Positions 51,617 through 59,955 of a stretch of DNA of 64,000 bases are shown here, one piece after another. A program made the position numbers and the translations under genes. The DNA comes from Pseudosulfitobacter pseudonitzschiae. GTDB taxonomy: Bacteria > Pseudomonadota > Alphaproteobacteria > Rhodobacterales > Rhodobacteraceae. The DNA lies in the NCBI RefSeq assembly GCF_002222635.1, contig NZ_CP022415.1:558001-622000 (forward strand). Reading direction: 5' to 3'. A model generated the notes under the pieces. That model saw only the letters and a list, made by a program, of their open reading frames with translations. It had not been told where the DNA came from and did not search any database. Within the stretch, counting starts at the first letter, position 1. Each line of letters starts with the position of its first letter.

Positions 51617-52732
51617 ATGATGAAAACCCGCGCCGCCGTTGCCGTCGAAGCCGGAAAACCGCTGGAAATTATGGACGTGAACCTTGAGGGGCCGCGCAAA
51701 GGCGAGGTTCTGATCGAGATCAAGGCGACCGGTCTGTGCCACACCGACGAATTTACCCGCTCGGGCGACGATCCCGAAGGCATCTTTCCCGCGATTCTCG
51801 GCCATGAGGGCGCAGGCGTCGTGCTGGAAGTGGGCGAAGGTGTCACCACGCTGGAAGTGGGCGACCACGTCATCCCGCTGTACACGCCGGAATGCCGCGA
51901 ATGCGAATACTGCCTGTCGGGCAAGACCAACCTGTGCCAGGCGATCCGCGTCACCCAAGGCCAAGGCCTGCTGCCTGACGGCACCACCCGCTTTTCGATG
52001 ATGGATGGCACCCCGATCCATCACTACATGGGCTGCTCGACCTTTGCCAATCACACCGTGATCCCCGAGATTGCCTTGGCCAAGGTCCGCAAGGACGCAC
52101 CCTTTGACAAGATCTGCTATATCGGCTGCGGCGTGACCACGGGCATCGGTGCCGTGATCAACACAGCCAAGGTCGAGATCGGTGCGCGTTGCGTGGTCTT
52201 TGGTCTGGGCGGCATCGGGCTGAACGTGATTCAGGGCCTGCGCCTTGCCGGGGCGGATCAGATCGTGGGCGTCGATCTGAACGACGACAAAGAAGAAACC
52301 GGCCGTTACTTCGGTATGACCGATTTCGTGAACCCCAACACCGTCGAGGGCGATCTGGTGGCGCATCTGGTCGAACTGACCAAGGGCGGCGCGGACTACA
52401 CGTTTGACGCGACCGGCAACACCAAGGTGATGCGCACCGCCCTTGAGGCCGCGCACAAGGGCTGGGGCGAGAGCATCATCATCGGCGTCGCCCCTGCGGG
52501 TGCCGAAATCTCGACACGTCCGTTCCAGTTGGTTACGGGCCGCGTCTGGCGCGGCACCGCCTTTGGCGGGGCCAAGGGCCGGACGGATGTACCCAAGATT
52601 GTCGACTGGTACATGAACGGCAAGATCGAGATCGACCCGATGATCACCCACAAGCTGACGTTGGACGAGATCAACCACGGTTTCGAGCTGATGCATCAGG
52701 GTAAATCGATCCGCGCGGTCGTTGAATTCTGA
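51617..52732 (+). CDS. frmA: S-(hydroxymethyl)glutathione dehydrogenase / class III alcohol dehydrogenase
   Basis: A 371-residue zinc alcohol dehydrogenase. Catalytic zinc region [15 protein letters not shown] and [14 protein letters not shown]; structural zinc cysteines in [17 protein letters not shown]; cofactor motif [14 protein letters not shown] with Asp (GVDLNDDK) for NAD. The class III features, for instance [10 protein letters not shown] and [14 protein letters not shown], are complete. It oxidises S-hydroxymethylglutathione made from formaldehyde. The usual partner S-formylglutathione hydrolase is not in the window. Confidence 0.94.
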   Translation: MMKTRAAVAVEAGKPLEIMDVNLEGPRKGEVLIEIKATGLCHTDEFTRSGDDPEGIFPAILGHEGAGVVLEVGEGVTTLEVGDHVIPLYTPECRECEYCLSGKTNLCQAIRVTQGQGLLPDGTTRFSMMDGTPIHHYMGCSTFANHTVIPEIALAKVRKDAPFDKICYIGCGVTTGIGAVINTAKVEIGARCVVFGLGGIGLNVIQGLRLAGADQIVGVDLNDDKEETGRYFGMTDFVNPNTVEGDLVAHLVELTKGGADYTFDATGNTKVMRTALEAAHKGWGESIIIGVAPAGAEISTRPFQLVTGRVWRGTAFGGAKGRTDVPKIVDWYMNGKIEIDPMITHKLTLDEINHGFELMHQGKSIRAVVEF

Positions 52733-52870
52733 TCCGCTACGCCTGTCTGCCCGTGAAGGACAGTCCGGCGTTTGAAAACGTTCCAAGGCCGCTGCCAGAT
52801 CCCTGGTGGCGGCCTTTGACGTTCTGTTCGGCGCAGGCAAGCCACATCGCCACACCGAAGCGATTGTGAA

Positions 52871-52919
52871 TTGGCAGCCGACGGTTTTGTGCTATTCTGA
52901 ACCGAACGGTACAGTTCGG
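52871..52919 (+). promoter_or_regulatory. Promoter and operator before the Mo-hydroxylase genes
   Basis: TTGGCA (52871-52876) and TATTCT (52893-52898) are spaced by 16 bases with a TGTGC extension. Directly downstream, CCGAAC and GTTCGG (52902-52919) form an inverted repeat around GGTACA, placed over the expected start site. The layout fits a TetR-type repressor site, but no TetR gene is nearby. Confidence 0.6.
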
Positions 52920-52952
52920 GACGGACTGCGACACTAGCGCGAGGCACAGACC

Positions 52953-53414
52953 ATGAAGCTGACAGTAGACGGAACCGCCCACGAGGTAGACGTGGAAGAG
53001 GACATGCCCCTGCTGTGGGTGCTGCGCGACGAACTGGGTTATAAGGGTGTGAAATACGGTTGCGGTGTCGCGCAATGTGGTGCCTGTACCGTGCATCTGG
53101 ACGGGGTCGCTGTGCGGTCCTGCCAGACATGGGCCGCTGACGCCGAAGGGGCCGAAGTGACCACCATCGAGGGCCTTGGCACCCCCGACGCGCTGCATGC
53201 CGTGCAAGAGGCGTGGATCACCCATCAGGTCGCGCAATGCGGCTATTGTCAGGCTGGCCAGATGATGCAGGCCGCAGCCTTGCTGGCCGAAACACCGGCA
53301 CCCACCGATGCCGATATCGACGAGGCCATGTCGGGCAACCTGTGCCGTTGCGGCACCTATCCACGCATTCGTGCTGCGGTCAAAACTGCCGCCGCCAACT
53401 TGAGCGAGGTCTGA
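52953..53414 (+). CDS. [2Fe-2S] subunit of isoquinoline-1-oxidoreductase-type hydroxylase
   Basis: A 153-residue small subunit of the xanthine oxidase family. The plant-type [2Fe-2S] motif is [17 protein letters not shown] with the fourth cysteine in RSCQTW; the second cluster motif is [11 protein letters not shown] and [10 protein letters not shown]. It passes electrons from the molybdenum subunit. It is four bases upstream of the large subunit and behind a promoter/operator at 52871-52919. No FAD subunit is encoded, which matches the two-subunit isoquinoline 1-oxidoreductase or aldehyde dehydrogenase type. Confidence 0.93.
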   Translation: MKLTVDGTAHEVDVEEDMPLLWVLRDELGYKGVKYGCGVAQCGACTVHLDGVAVRSCQTWAADAEGAEVTTIEGLGTPDALHAVQEAWITHQVAQCGYCQAGQMMQAAALLAETPAPTDADIDEAMSGNLCRCGTYPRIRAAVKTAAANLSEV

Positions 53415-53418
53415 GGCT

Positions 53419-55668
53419 ATGGGACGCGTCAAAACGATTGCCCGCCGCAGCTTTCTGGTTGGCTCTGTCGCCATCGTCAGCGGTGTGGCTTTTGGCTATT
53501 ACATGTACCGCAAACCCGGCCCGAACCCGCTGCTGGACGATCTGCAAGAGGGCGAGGCGGCGCTGACGCCCTACGTCAAGATCGACGCCAGCGGCATCAC
53601 CCTGATCACGCCGCGCGCCGACAGCGGGCAGGGGGCCTATTCGGTGCAGGCGATGATGATCGCCGAGGAACTGGACGTGGACATGGATCAGGTGCGCGTC
53701 GATCCCGGCGTGCCCAGCCCCGCCTACTACAACACAGCCCTGGCCGCCGAAAGCGCGCCGTTCCGGCCCACCGACCGATCCACCATGGCCAACACCACGC
53801 GCGGCGTAATGGATGCGGTGATGAAGTTCACCGGCATGCAGATGACCGGCGGATCAACCACCGTGCCTGACGGCTATGAAAAGCTGCGCATGGCAGGGGC
53901 CGTGGCACGCGAGACGTTGAAAGTGGCCGCAGGCAGGCGCACGGGACAGGACCCCAAGAAGATGACCACCGAACGCGCCCATGTGATCCTGCCCGACGGC
54001 ACCCGCATCGCCTACACCGATCTGGCGACCGAGGCGGCGCAGATCGAGCCGGTGGACCATCTGGCGCTGCGCCATCCTTCGCGCTGGCGCATCATGGGCA
54101 CCCCGCAGCAGCGGCTTGATATCGTGGCGAAATCCACCGGCACCCAGCGCTATTGCATCGACTTTGAGCCTCAGGGCGCAGTGCACGCCACCGTGCGTAC
54201 CAACCCGCGCAAGGGTGGCGCGATGCTGGGCTTTGACGCCACCGCCGCCGAAAAGATGCGCGGTGTGAAACAGGTCTTGCCGATAACGGGCGGCGTGGCC
54301 GTGGTGGCCGACAACACATGGCGTGCCTTTGCCGCCGTACAGGCCATCGACATCGACTGGGACGACGCGCCCTATCCGCTCGAGATGGACAGCCACTGGC
54401 AGGCGCTGTCCGACAGTTTCAACGATGACCGGCTGGACAGCCGCAAGCGCGACGACGGTGATGTGGCCGCTGCAGCCCATGAAGCCACCGACGCCGAAGT
54501 GGTCGAGGCCGAGTACCGCGCGCCCTATCTGGCGCACGCCCCGCTTGAGCCCAGCAATGCCACCGTTCTGGTCGGAGACGACCGCGTGGATGTGTGGACG
54601 GGCACGCAGGTGCCGCGCTTTGTTCAGGCCAATGTGGCGAAGCTGACCGGTATCGACGCCGATAATGTGCATGTGCACGTGCAGATGATGGGCGGCAGCT
54701 TTGGCCAGCGGCTTGAGGATGATGTCGAACGTCAGGCGACCGAGATCGCGATGCAGATGAAGGGCACGCCGGTCAAGCTGACCTACCGCCGCGAGGAGGA
54801 CATGGTGCACGACCACCCCCGCCAGATCGCGATGGCGCGCGGGCGTGGCGTGGTCAGGGACGGGCAGGTGCATGCCTTTGATCTGGGTATTGCGATGCCA
54901 TCGGTCATGTCCAGCCAGATGGGTCGACAGGGTTGGACCGTGCCGGGGCCGGATTTGCAGATCGTTGCGGGCGCGTGGGAACAGCCGCTGAAAATCCCCA
55001 ACTACCGCGTGTCGGGCTACCGCGCACCGGAGCTGGCTCCGGTCAGTTCATGGCGGTCGGTCGGCGCGTCGACCAACGGGTTTTTCCATGATGTGTTTCT
55101 CGACGAGCTGATACATGCCGCAGGGGCCGACCCAGTGGAAGAACGTCTGCGCCTGATGTGGCACGAACCGTCGCGCAAGGTGCTTGAGGCCGTGGCCGAG
55201 ATGTCGAACTGGGCCACCATGCCCGGTGCGGGGCGCGGGCGCGGCGTGGCCTTCTGTACCTCGTTCGGTGTGCCCGTGGCCGAGGTGATCGACGTCACCG
55301 CCACCCCCGACGGCACCCGCATCGACAACGTCTGGGTTGCGGCCGAAGTCGGTCGGGTGATTGATCCGGTGAACTTTGAAAACCTCGTGCAGGGCGGCGT
55401 GATCTTTGCGCTGGGCCATGCGATCAACTGCGAGATCACCTATGCCGATGGCATGGCCGAGCAGGATAACTATTACGCCTTCGAAGGCCTGCGGATGCGG
55501 CAGGCCCCGAAGATCGAGGTGCGCGGGTTGGAGAACGACATTCATGTGCGTGGCATGGGCGAACCGATGGTGCCCCCTGCGGCGGCGGCGCTGTCGAACG
55601 CGATCTTTGCGGCGACAGGCCAGCGTATTCGGGAAATGCCGATGAACCGACATATTGATTTTGTCTAG
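53419..55668 (+). CDS. Molybdopterin-binding large subunit, isoquinoline-1-oxidoreductase type
   Basis: A 749-residue molybdenum hydroxylase subunit. The N-terminus has a twin-arginine motif (ARRSFLVGS, Arg9-Arg10) followed by a hydrophobic helix, so the complex is probably exported folded to the periplasm and may be anchored. Mo-cofactor regions include QMMGGSFGQRLEDD, the substrate region MARGRGVV and the end GMGEPMVPPAAAALSNA with the catalytic glutamate. It hydroxylates a heterocycle or aldehyde and gives electrons to the small subunit. A cytochrome acceptor is not encoded next to it. Confidence 0.92.
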   Translation: MGRVKTIARRSFLVGSVAIVSGVAFGYYMYRKPGPNPLLDDLQEGEAALTPYVKIDASGITLITPRADSGQGAYSVQAMMIAEELDVDMDQVRVDPGVPSPAYYNTALAAESAPFRPTDRSTMANTTRGVMDAVMKFTGMQMTGGSTTVPDGYEKLRMAGAVARETLKVAAGRRTGQDPKKMTTERAHVILPDGTRIAYTDLATEAAQIEPVDHLALRHPSRWRIMGTPQQRLDIVAKSTGTQRYCIDFEPQGAVHATVRTNPRKGGAMLGFDATAAEKMRGVKQVLPITGGVAVVADNTWRAFAAVQAIDIDWDDAPYPLEMDSHWQALSDSFNDDRLDSRKRDDGDVAAAAHEATDAEVVEAEYRAPYLAHAPLEPSNATVLVGDDRVDVWTGTQVPRFVQANVAKLTGIDADNVHVHVQMMGGSFGQRLEDDVERQATEIAMQMKGTPVKLTYRREEDMVHDHPRQIAMARGRGVVRDGQVHAFDLGIAMPSVMSSQMGRQGWTVPGPDLQIVAGAWEQPLKIPNYRVSGYRAPELAPVSSWRSVGASTNGFFHDVFLDELIHAAGADPVEERLRLMWHEPSRKVLEAVAEMSNWATMPGAGRGRGVAFCTSFGVPVAEVIDVTATPDGTRIDNVWVAAEVGRVIDPVNFENLVQGGVIFALGHAINCEITYADGMAEQDNYYAFEGLRMRQAPKIEVRGLENDIHVRGMGEPMVPPAAAALSNAIFAATGQRIREMPMNRHIDFV

Positions 55669-55776
55669 AGCGTGTCGGCAGGGGCGACGGCAGCATAGGT
55701 CGCGAAGGCATCTGGTTTGAGGCCCAATTGACCATGATGAGCATGGTACATAGGCTGCAATAGGACACGCAGTCAA

Positions 55777-56595
55777 ATGGGCGGAACTTTGATGCACAGC
55801 GAAATCATCCGAACGATTACCAATGTAATAATCGGGGATCCGCGCGTTCGGGCATTGTTTCTCAGTGGAAGCTTCGGGAATGGGCAGGCGGACAAATACA
55901 GCGACATAGATTTTGTTCTGGTGACGGATGACGGCGCAACAGATCAGGTCGCGGAATTATGGCGAAAGGCCGTCAGCCAGACCGGCGAAATTGTACTTTG
56001 GTGGGATCGAACAACTGTTCCCGTTCTAATCAACGCCATCACTCAAGACTGGACCAGAACGGATGTCGTTATTCTTAAGCCAAGTCAGATGGGTGCCCAT
56101 ACCCAGAACAGGCTCAAGCCGTTGTTTGATCACGATGGCATTTATGACAGGCTGCCGAAAGCCGCTACGAAGAACGGGCCGGATTTATCAAAATTCAAAC
56201 ATCAGATTGAGGATTTCATAAGAATTCTTGGCCTTCTGCATCTCGCGGAAGGGCGAAAAGAGTATATTAATGGTGTTCTCGGCATCTTTCATCTGCGGAA
56301 TTATCTCGTGGAACTGCTAATCGAGGAAACCGATGCTCCAGACCGTGGCGGCATTCTGCATCTTAACCGGCTCATCACGGATGAGCAAAAGGCTCTGCTG
56401 GTTTCCCTTCCACCGGCTGTTCCCGAACGTGATGCCATGATTTCGGCACATCTGGCTTATGCAAAAGCCTATTTGCCCAGTGCCCGGCAGAGGGCATACA
56501 GCTTGGGAGTTGATTGGCCGGAACAATTCGAGACAGCGACATGGGCTCAGCTTGGTAAAACTCTTGGGGTGCCGCGCCCCTATGATCCACGCTGA
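55777..56595 (+). CDS. Nucleotidyltransferase-domain protein (aminoglycoside 6-adenylyltransferase-like)
   Basis: A 272-residue protein with the nucleotidyltransferase signature LFLSGSFGNGQADKYSDIDF (about residues 28-47): GS followed by the metal-binding D-x-D. The C-terminal helical part (KFKHQIEDFIRILG, GIFHLRNYLVELLIEE) resembles AadS/AadK-like streptomycin adenylyltransferases, but no resistance can be claimed. Start may be 55777 or the ATG at 55792. Codon use is visibly less GC-rich than in both neighbours, suggesting recent transfer. It stands alone between two operons. Confidence 0.75.
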   Translation: MGGTLMHSEIIRTITNVIIGDPRVRALFLSGSFGNGQADKYSDIDFVLVTDDGATDQVAELWRKAVSQTGEIVLWWDRTTVPVLINAITQDWTRTDVVILKPSQMGAHTQNRLKPLFDHDGIYDRLPKAATKNGPDLSKFKHQIEDFIRILGLLHLAEGRKEYINGVLGIFHLRNYLVELLIEETDAPDRGGILHLNRLITDEQKALLVSLPPAVPERDAMISAHLAYAKAYLPSARQRAYSLGVDWPEQFETATWAQLGKTLGVPRPYDPR

Positions 56596-56681
56596 CCTGA
56601 CGGACAGATGTGCCGCCTGACGGGCGTGCTATGCCGTATTGACGCTTGACGCCCGCCTGTGCTGCCGCCCCTAATGGGGCT

Positions 56682-57707
56682 ATGGAAATACTGAGCAATA
56701 CCCCCCGCCGCCTTGTTGATCTCCCCTCTGACGTGCCCGCACCTTCGGTCGATGCCGCGCGGGCCGCGCTGTTGGTGGCGCAATGTCCGGTGGCTGCTGC
56801 AACCCCCTTGGTCGCGGCACCCGCGCTGGCGGCGCTGGCAGGCATCGGAATCCTGCACATCAAGGACGAGCGTAACCGAATGGGGTTGGGCAGCTTCAAG
56901 GCGCTGGGGGCGGCTTATGTCATTGCTTGCGATGCTGCCGATGGCACTGCACGGGGCTGCACCTATGTCACCGCCAGCGCGGGCAATCACGGGATGAGCG
57001 TGGCGGCCGGTGCCGCCGCATTCGGGGCGCGGGCGGTGGTCTATATCGCCGAAACTGTGCCCGAAGCCTTTGCCGCGCGCCTGCGCGATATCGGGGCCGA
57101 AGTGCGCCGCGAGGGGGAATTTTACGAAGACAGCATGGCCGCCGCGACTTGTGCTGCGGACACCGAAGGGTTCGCACTGTTGTCCGACAGTTCCTGGCCC
57201 GGCTATTACGACCGTCCGCACCGGCTGATGGAAGGCTATCTTGCGCTGATGGACGAGGCGATCCGCCAGATACCGCAGCCGCCGACGCATCTGTTCTTGC
57301 AGGCGGGCGTTGGCGGGCTGGCCGGTGCCTGCGCGGCGCTCGCCCGCAAGGCTTGGGGCGCGGCGGTGCAGATCGTGGTGGTCGAACCGGATGCGGCCCC
57401 TGCGCTTTACGCATCGGTTTCGGCGGGCATTGCGATGACGACCCACGGGCCGGTGTCGGCAATGGGGCGGCTGGATTGCAAGGAACCGTCGCTGATCGCG
57501 CTCAAAGGGTTGGCGCGGGATGCTGATGCGTTTGTGCTGATCTCTGAAGACGAAGGCGCGGTGGGTGCTGCGGCTTGCGCGGCGCATGGCCTGTCCTCGA
57601 CGCCCTCCGGTGCGGCGGGCATTGCGGGGCTGATCGCCAGTGCGCAGGCCTTGGGTCTGGGTGCAGAGGCCCGTGTGCTGTGCATCCTCAGTGAAGGACC
57701 GGAATAG
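56682..57707 (+). CDS. PLP-dependent lyase (threonine dehydratase / diaminopropionate ammonia-lyase fold)
   Basis: A 341-residue fold-type II PLP enzyme from the ATG at 56682. The cofactor lysine is Lys73 in GLGSFKALGAAY; SAGNHGMSVAAGAA binds the phosphate, and QAGVGGLAGACAAL is the glycine loop. The similarity to diaminopropionate ammonia-lyase and to EutB-like enzymes is visible. It starts an operon with an M24 hydrolase (three bases later) and an Asp/Glu racemase-fold protein. It likely eliminates ammonia or water from an amino acid released by the hydrolase. The substrate is unknown. Confidence 0.85.
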   Translation: MEILSNTPRRLVDLPSDVPAPSVDAARAALLVAQCPVAAATPLVAAPALAALAGIGILHIKDERNRMGLGSFKALGAAYVIACDAADGTARGCTYVTASAGNHGMSVAAGAAAFGARAVVYIAETVPEAFAARLRDIGAEVRREGEFYEDSMAAATCAADTEGFALLSDSSWPGYYDRPHRLMEGYLALMDEAIRQIPQPPTHLFLQAGVGGLAGACAALARKAWGAAVQIVVVEPDAAPALYASVSAGIAMTTHGPVSAMGRLDCKEPSLIALKGLARDADAFVLISEDEGAVGAAACAAHGLSSTPSGAAGIAGLIASAQALGLGAEARVLCILSEGPE

Positions 57708-57709
57708 AC

Positions 57710-58840
57710 ATGACCGATTTCGCACCGGAAGAATATCGCGCCCGCCTGCACCGTGCCCAGAGGATGATGGACCGCGAAGGTCTGGCCGCACTCTTGTTGA
57801 CCACCGAACCCGAGGTGCGCTATTTCACCGGTTTTCTCACCCGCTTTTGGGAAAGCCCCGCGCGGCCGTGGTTTCTGATCGTGCCTGCGCGTGGCGATCC
57901 GGTGGCGGTGATCCCGTCCATCGGGGCGCATCTGATGGGGCAAAGCTGGATCACCGACATCCGCACATGGCGCAGCCCGCAGCCGCATGATGACGGCATC
58001 AGCCTGCTGCGCGATGCCCTGACCGAGGTGCGCGGGCCTATCGGCGTGCCGAGCGGGGCCGAGACCCATTTGCGGATGCCGCTGGACACATGGGCCGCTT
58101 TGCAGAGTGCCGCGAGCTTTCGCGATGATGCGGGCATCATGCGCCGCCTGCGGTTGATCAAATCCGACGCCGAAATCGACTGCATTGCCACCATTTGCCA
58201 GATCGCCAACGCCGCGTTCGACCGCGTGCCCGAGGTGATCGGCACAGGTCTGCCCCTGTCCGAAGTGTTCCGCCGGTTTCAGATCCTGCTGCTGACCGAA
58301 GGCGCCGATTGGGTGCCCTATCTGGCCGGTGCGGCGGGGCAGGGCGGCTATGGCGACGTGATTTCACCCGCCACGGATGTGCCATTGGAAGACGGCGATG
58401 TGCTGATGCTGGACACGGGCGCGGTCAAGGCGGGGTATTTCTGCGATTTCGACCGCAATTTCGCGGTGGGTAATGTGGGCCAGCCCGCCCGCGACGCCCA
58501 TGTGCGGCTGATCGAGGCGACCGAGGTCGCCTTCGAGGCAGCACAGCCCGGAGCCACCGCAGCCGATCTGTTTCACGCGATGGATCGCGTTGTAACAGGC
58601 GGCGCGGGCGGAACGGATGCGGGTCGGCTGGGGCACGGGCTGGGGATGCAGTTGACCGAATGGCCGTCGCTGATTGCCGCCGATCACACGGCGCTGGAAC
58701 CGGGGATGGTGCTGACGCTGGAGCCTTCGATCGAACTTGCACCGGGACGAATGCTGGTCCACGAGGAAAACATCGTGATCACCGCTGACGGGCCGCAATG
58801 GCTGAGCATTCCCAGCGATGACCAGATGGTTCAGCTGTGA
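57710..58840 (+). CDS. M24-family metallohydrolase (Xaa-Pro peptidase / ectoine hydrolase fold)
   Basis: A 376-residue protein with an N-terminal creatinase-like domain (residues 1-140) and a C-terminal pita-bread domain. All five metal ligands are visible: Asp235 (MLDTGA), Asp246 (FCDFDRNF), His309 (GHGLG), Glu338 (TLEPS) and Glu352 (HEENIVIT). Relatives include prolidases, creatinase and the ectoine hydrolase DoeA/EutD. Neighbours on both sides match EutB- and EutA-like proteins, so cleavage of a cyclic or amide compound is plausible. It overlaps the next gene by ATGA. Confidence 0.88.
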   Translation: MTDFAPEEYRARLHRAQRMMDREGLAALLLTTEPEVRYFTGFLTRFWESPARPWFLIVPARGDPVAVIPSIGAHLMGQSWITDIRTWRSPQPHDDGISLLRDALTEVRGPIGVPSGAETHLRMPLDTWAALQSAASFRDDAGIMRRLRLIKSDAEIDCIATICQIANAAFDRVPEVIGTGLPLSEVFRRFQILLLTEGADWVPYLAGAAGQGGYGDVISPATDVPLEDGDVLMLDTGAVKAGYFCDFDRNFAVGNVGQPARDAHVRLIEATEVAFEAAQPGATAADLFHAMDRVVTGGAGGTDAGRLGHGLGMQLTEWPSLIAADHTALEPGMVLTLEPSIELAPGRMLVHEENIVITADGPQWLSIPSDDQMVQL

Positions 58841-59571
58841 CCGTATACGCCTATGACAGTGTAACGGTGGGGCCGTCGCTGGGGTTGGTGGTGCTGCAAA
58901 GCGACGAGACGATCGAGGGCGAGTTGCGCAGCCTGTTGGGTGATGCGCAGGTCTATGTCAGCCGTGTGCCAAGCGATCTGCGGGTGACCCGCGAGACATT
59001 GGCCGAGATGGCCGCCCATCTGGGCACGGCGGCGTCACTGTTGCCCCCCGGAGCGGATCTGGCGGCGGTGGCTTATGGATGCACCTCGGGGGCGGCGCAA
59101 ATAGGGCCGGAACAGATCGCGCGGCTGGTGCGGCAGGGCAGGCAGGTGGCGGATGTCACCGATCCGGTTTCGGCGCTGATCGCGGCGTGCAGGCAACTGG
59201 GCATCCGGCGGCTGGCGCTGTTGTCACCCTATATTGCGGCAGTGTCGGACCAGTTGCGCACTGTATTGGCGGCGCAAGGCATTGAAACACCCGTCTTCGG
59301 CACATTTGCCCAGTCGGAAGAGGCCAAAGTCGTGCGCATCGCGCCCACGGCCATCATCGACGCGGCACTTGATCTGTGCGCGAATGCGGATGTGGACGGG
59401 GTGTTCCTGTCCTGTACCAATTTACGGACATTGCCAGTGATCGACGGGCTGGAGGCCACACTGGGGCTGCCGGTGTTGTCGTCAAATCTGGTGCTGGCGT
59501 GGCATATGGCGCAACTGGCCCGCGTTCCGGTGGCGGGACCGGGCCGGTTGCTGAAGATGGACGGACCTTAG
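58837..59571 (+). CDS. Asp/Glu racemase / arylmalonate decarboxylase-family protein
   Basis: A 244-residue protein of the aspartate/glutamate/hydantoin racemase superfamily. Two cysteines sit in the expected places: Cys82 in YGCTSGAAQIG and Cys193 in FLSCTNLRTL. This two-cysteine pattern and the N-terminus are like maleate isomerase, arylmalonate decarboxylase and EutA. It is coupled by ATGA to the M24 hydrolase. In a EutB/D/A-like set it could isomerise the substrate before hydrolysis. Stop overlaps the convergent DUF1127-like gene by four bases. Confidence 0.87.
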   Translation: MTVYAYDSVTVGPSLGLVVLQSDETIEGELRSLLGDAQVYVSRVPSDLRVTRETLAEMAAHLGTAASLLPPGADLAAVAYGCTSGAAQIGPEQIARLVRQGRQVADVTDPVSALIAACRQLGIRRLALLSPYIAAVSDQLRTVLAAQGIETPVFGTFAQSEEAKVVRIAPTAIIDAALDLCANADVDGVFLSCTNLRTLPVIDGLEATLGLPVLSSNLVLAWHMAQLARVPVAGPGRLLKMDGP

Positions 59572-59729
59572 GCCCAGTTGCCGTTGACCATGATCTCGCG
59601 TGCGATGTCGCTGCGGTTCATGTTGCGGTCAGCCAGTTCTGCGTCGCTCAGGGCGTGCAGGGCCATGGCATTGTCGGCCATTGTGGCAACGTCGTTGCGG
59701 AATTTGAATTTTGCGATCAGTTTCGACAT
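59568..59729 (-). CDS. DUF1127-like small protein
   Basis: A 53-residue protein from the ATG at 59729, preceded by AGGAGAGACGAAG. The C-terminal part LSDAELADRNMNRSDIAREI matches the arginine-rich DUF1127 motif in form, although it has fewer arginines than classic members. DUF1127 proteins of alphaproteobacteria are stress-linked, and some act in RNA turnover and phosphate or carbon control. It overlaps the end of the racemase-fold gene and is transcribed alone. Confidence 0.75.
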   Translation of the reverse strand: MSKLIAKFKFRNDVATMADNAMALHALSDAELADRNMNRSDIAREIMVNGNWA

Positions 59730-59955
59730 CTTCGTCTCTCCTATGTCTGACCTGAACATAGAGCTGATGCTGCGCTGCAGCAATGCGGGCTGGCGAAACC
59801 CCGTATTGCACCCGACGCATGGATGTATCGGCTGACACGCCCCTGAAAGACGATTGCGCCGTTACGTCACGCAGGGTGTGTCATGTCGTTTTGGGGGCTG
59901 GAAATTGCCTGCATCCCGCGCAAGGATCGCGCCAACGCCGAGCGGAGGAGGCCCC

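Noticed and set aside
56682-59571. Calling the three-gene cluster a standard ectoine-use operon
   Set aside because: EutC, EutE, the ectoine TRAP transporter and the usual regulator are absent, and family-level similarity alone does not fix the substrate.
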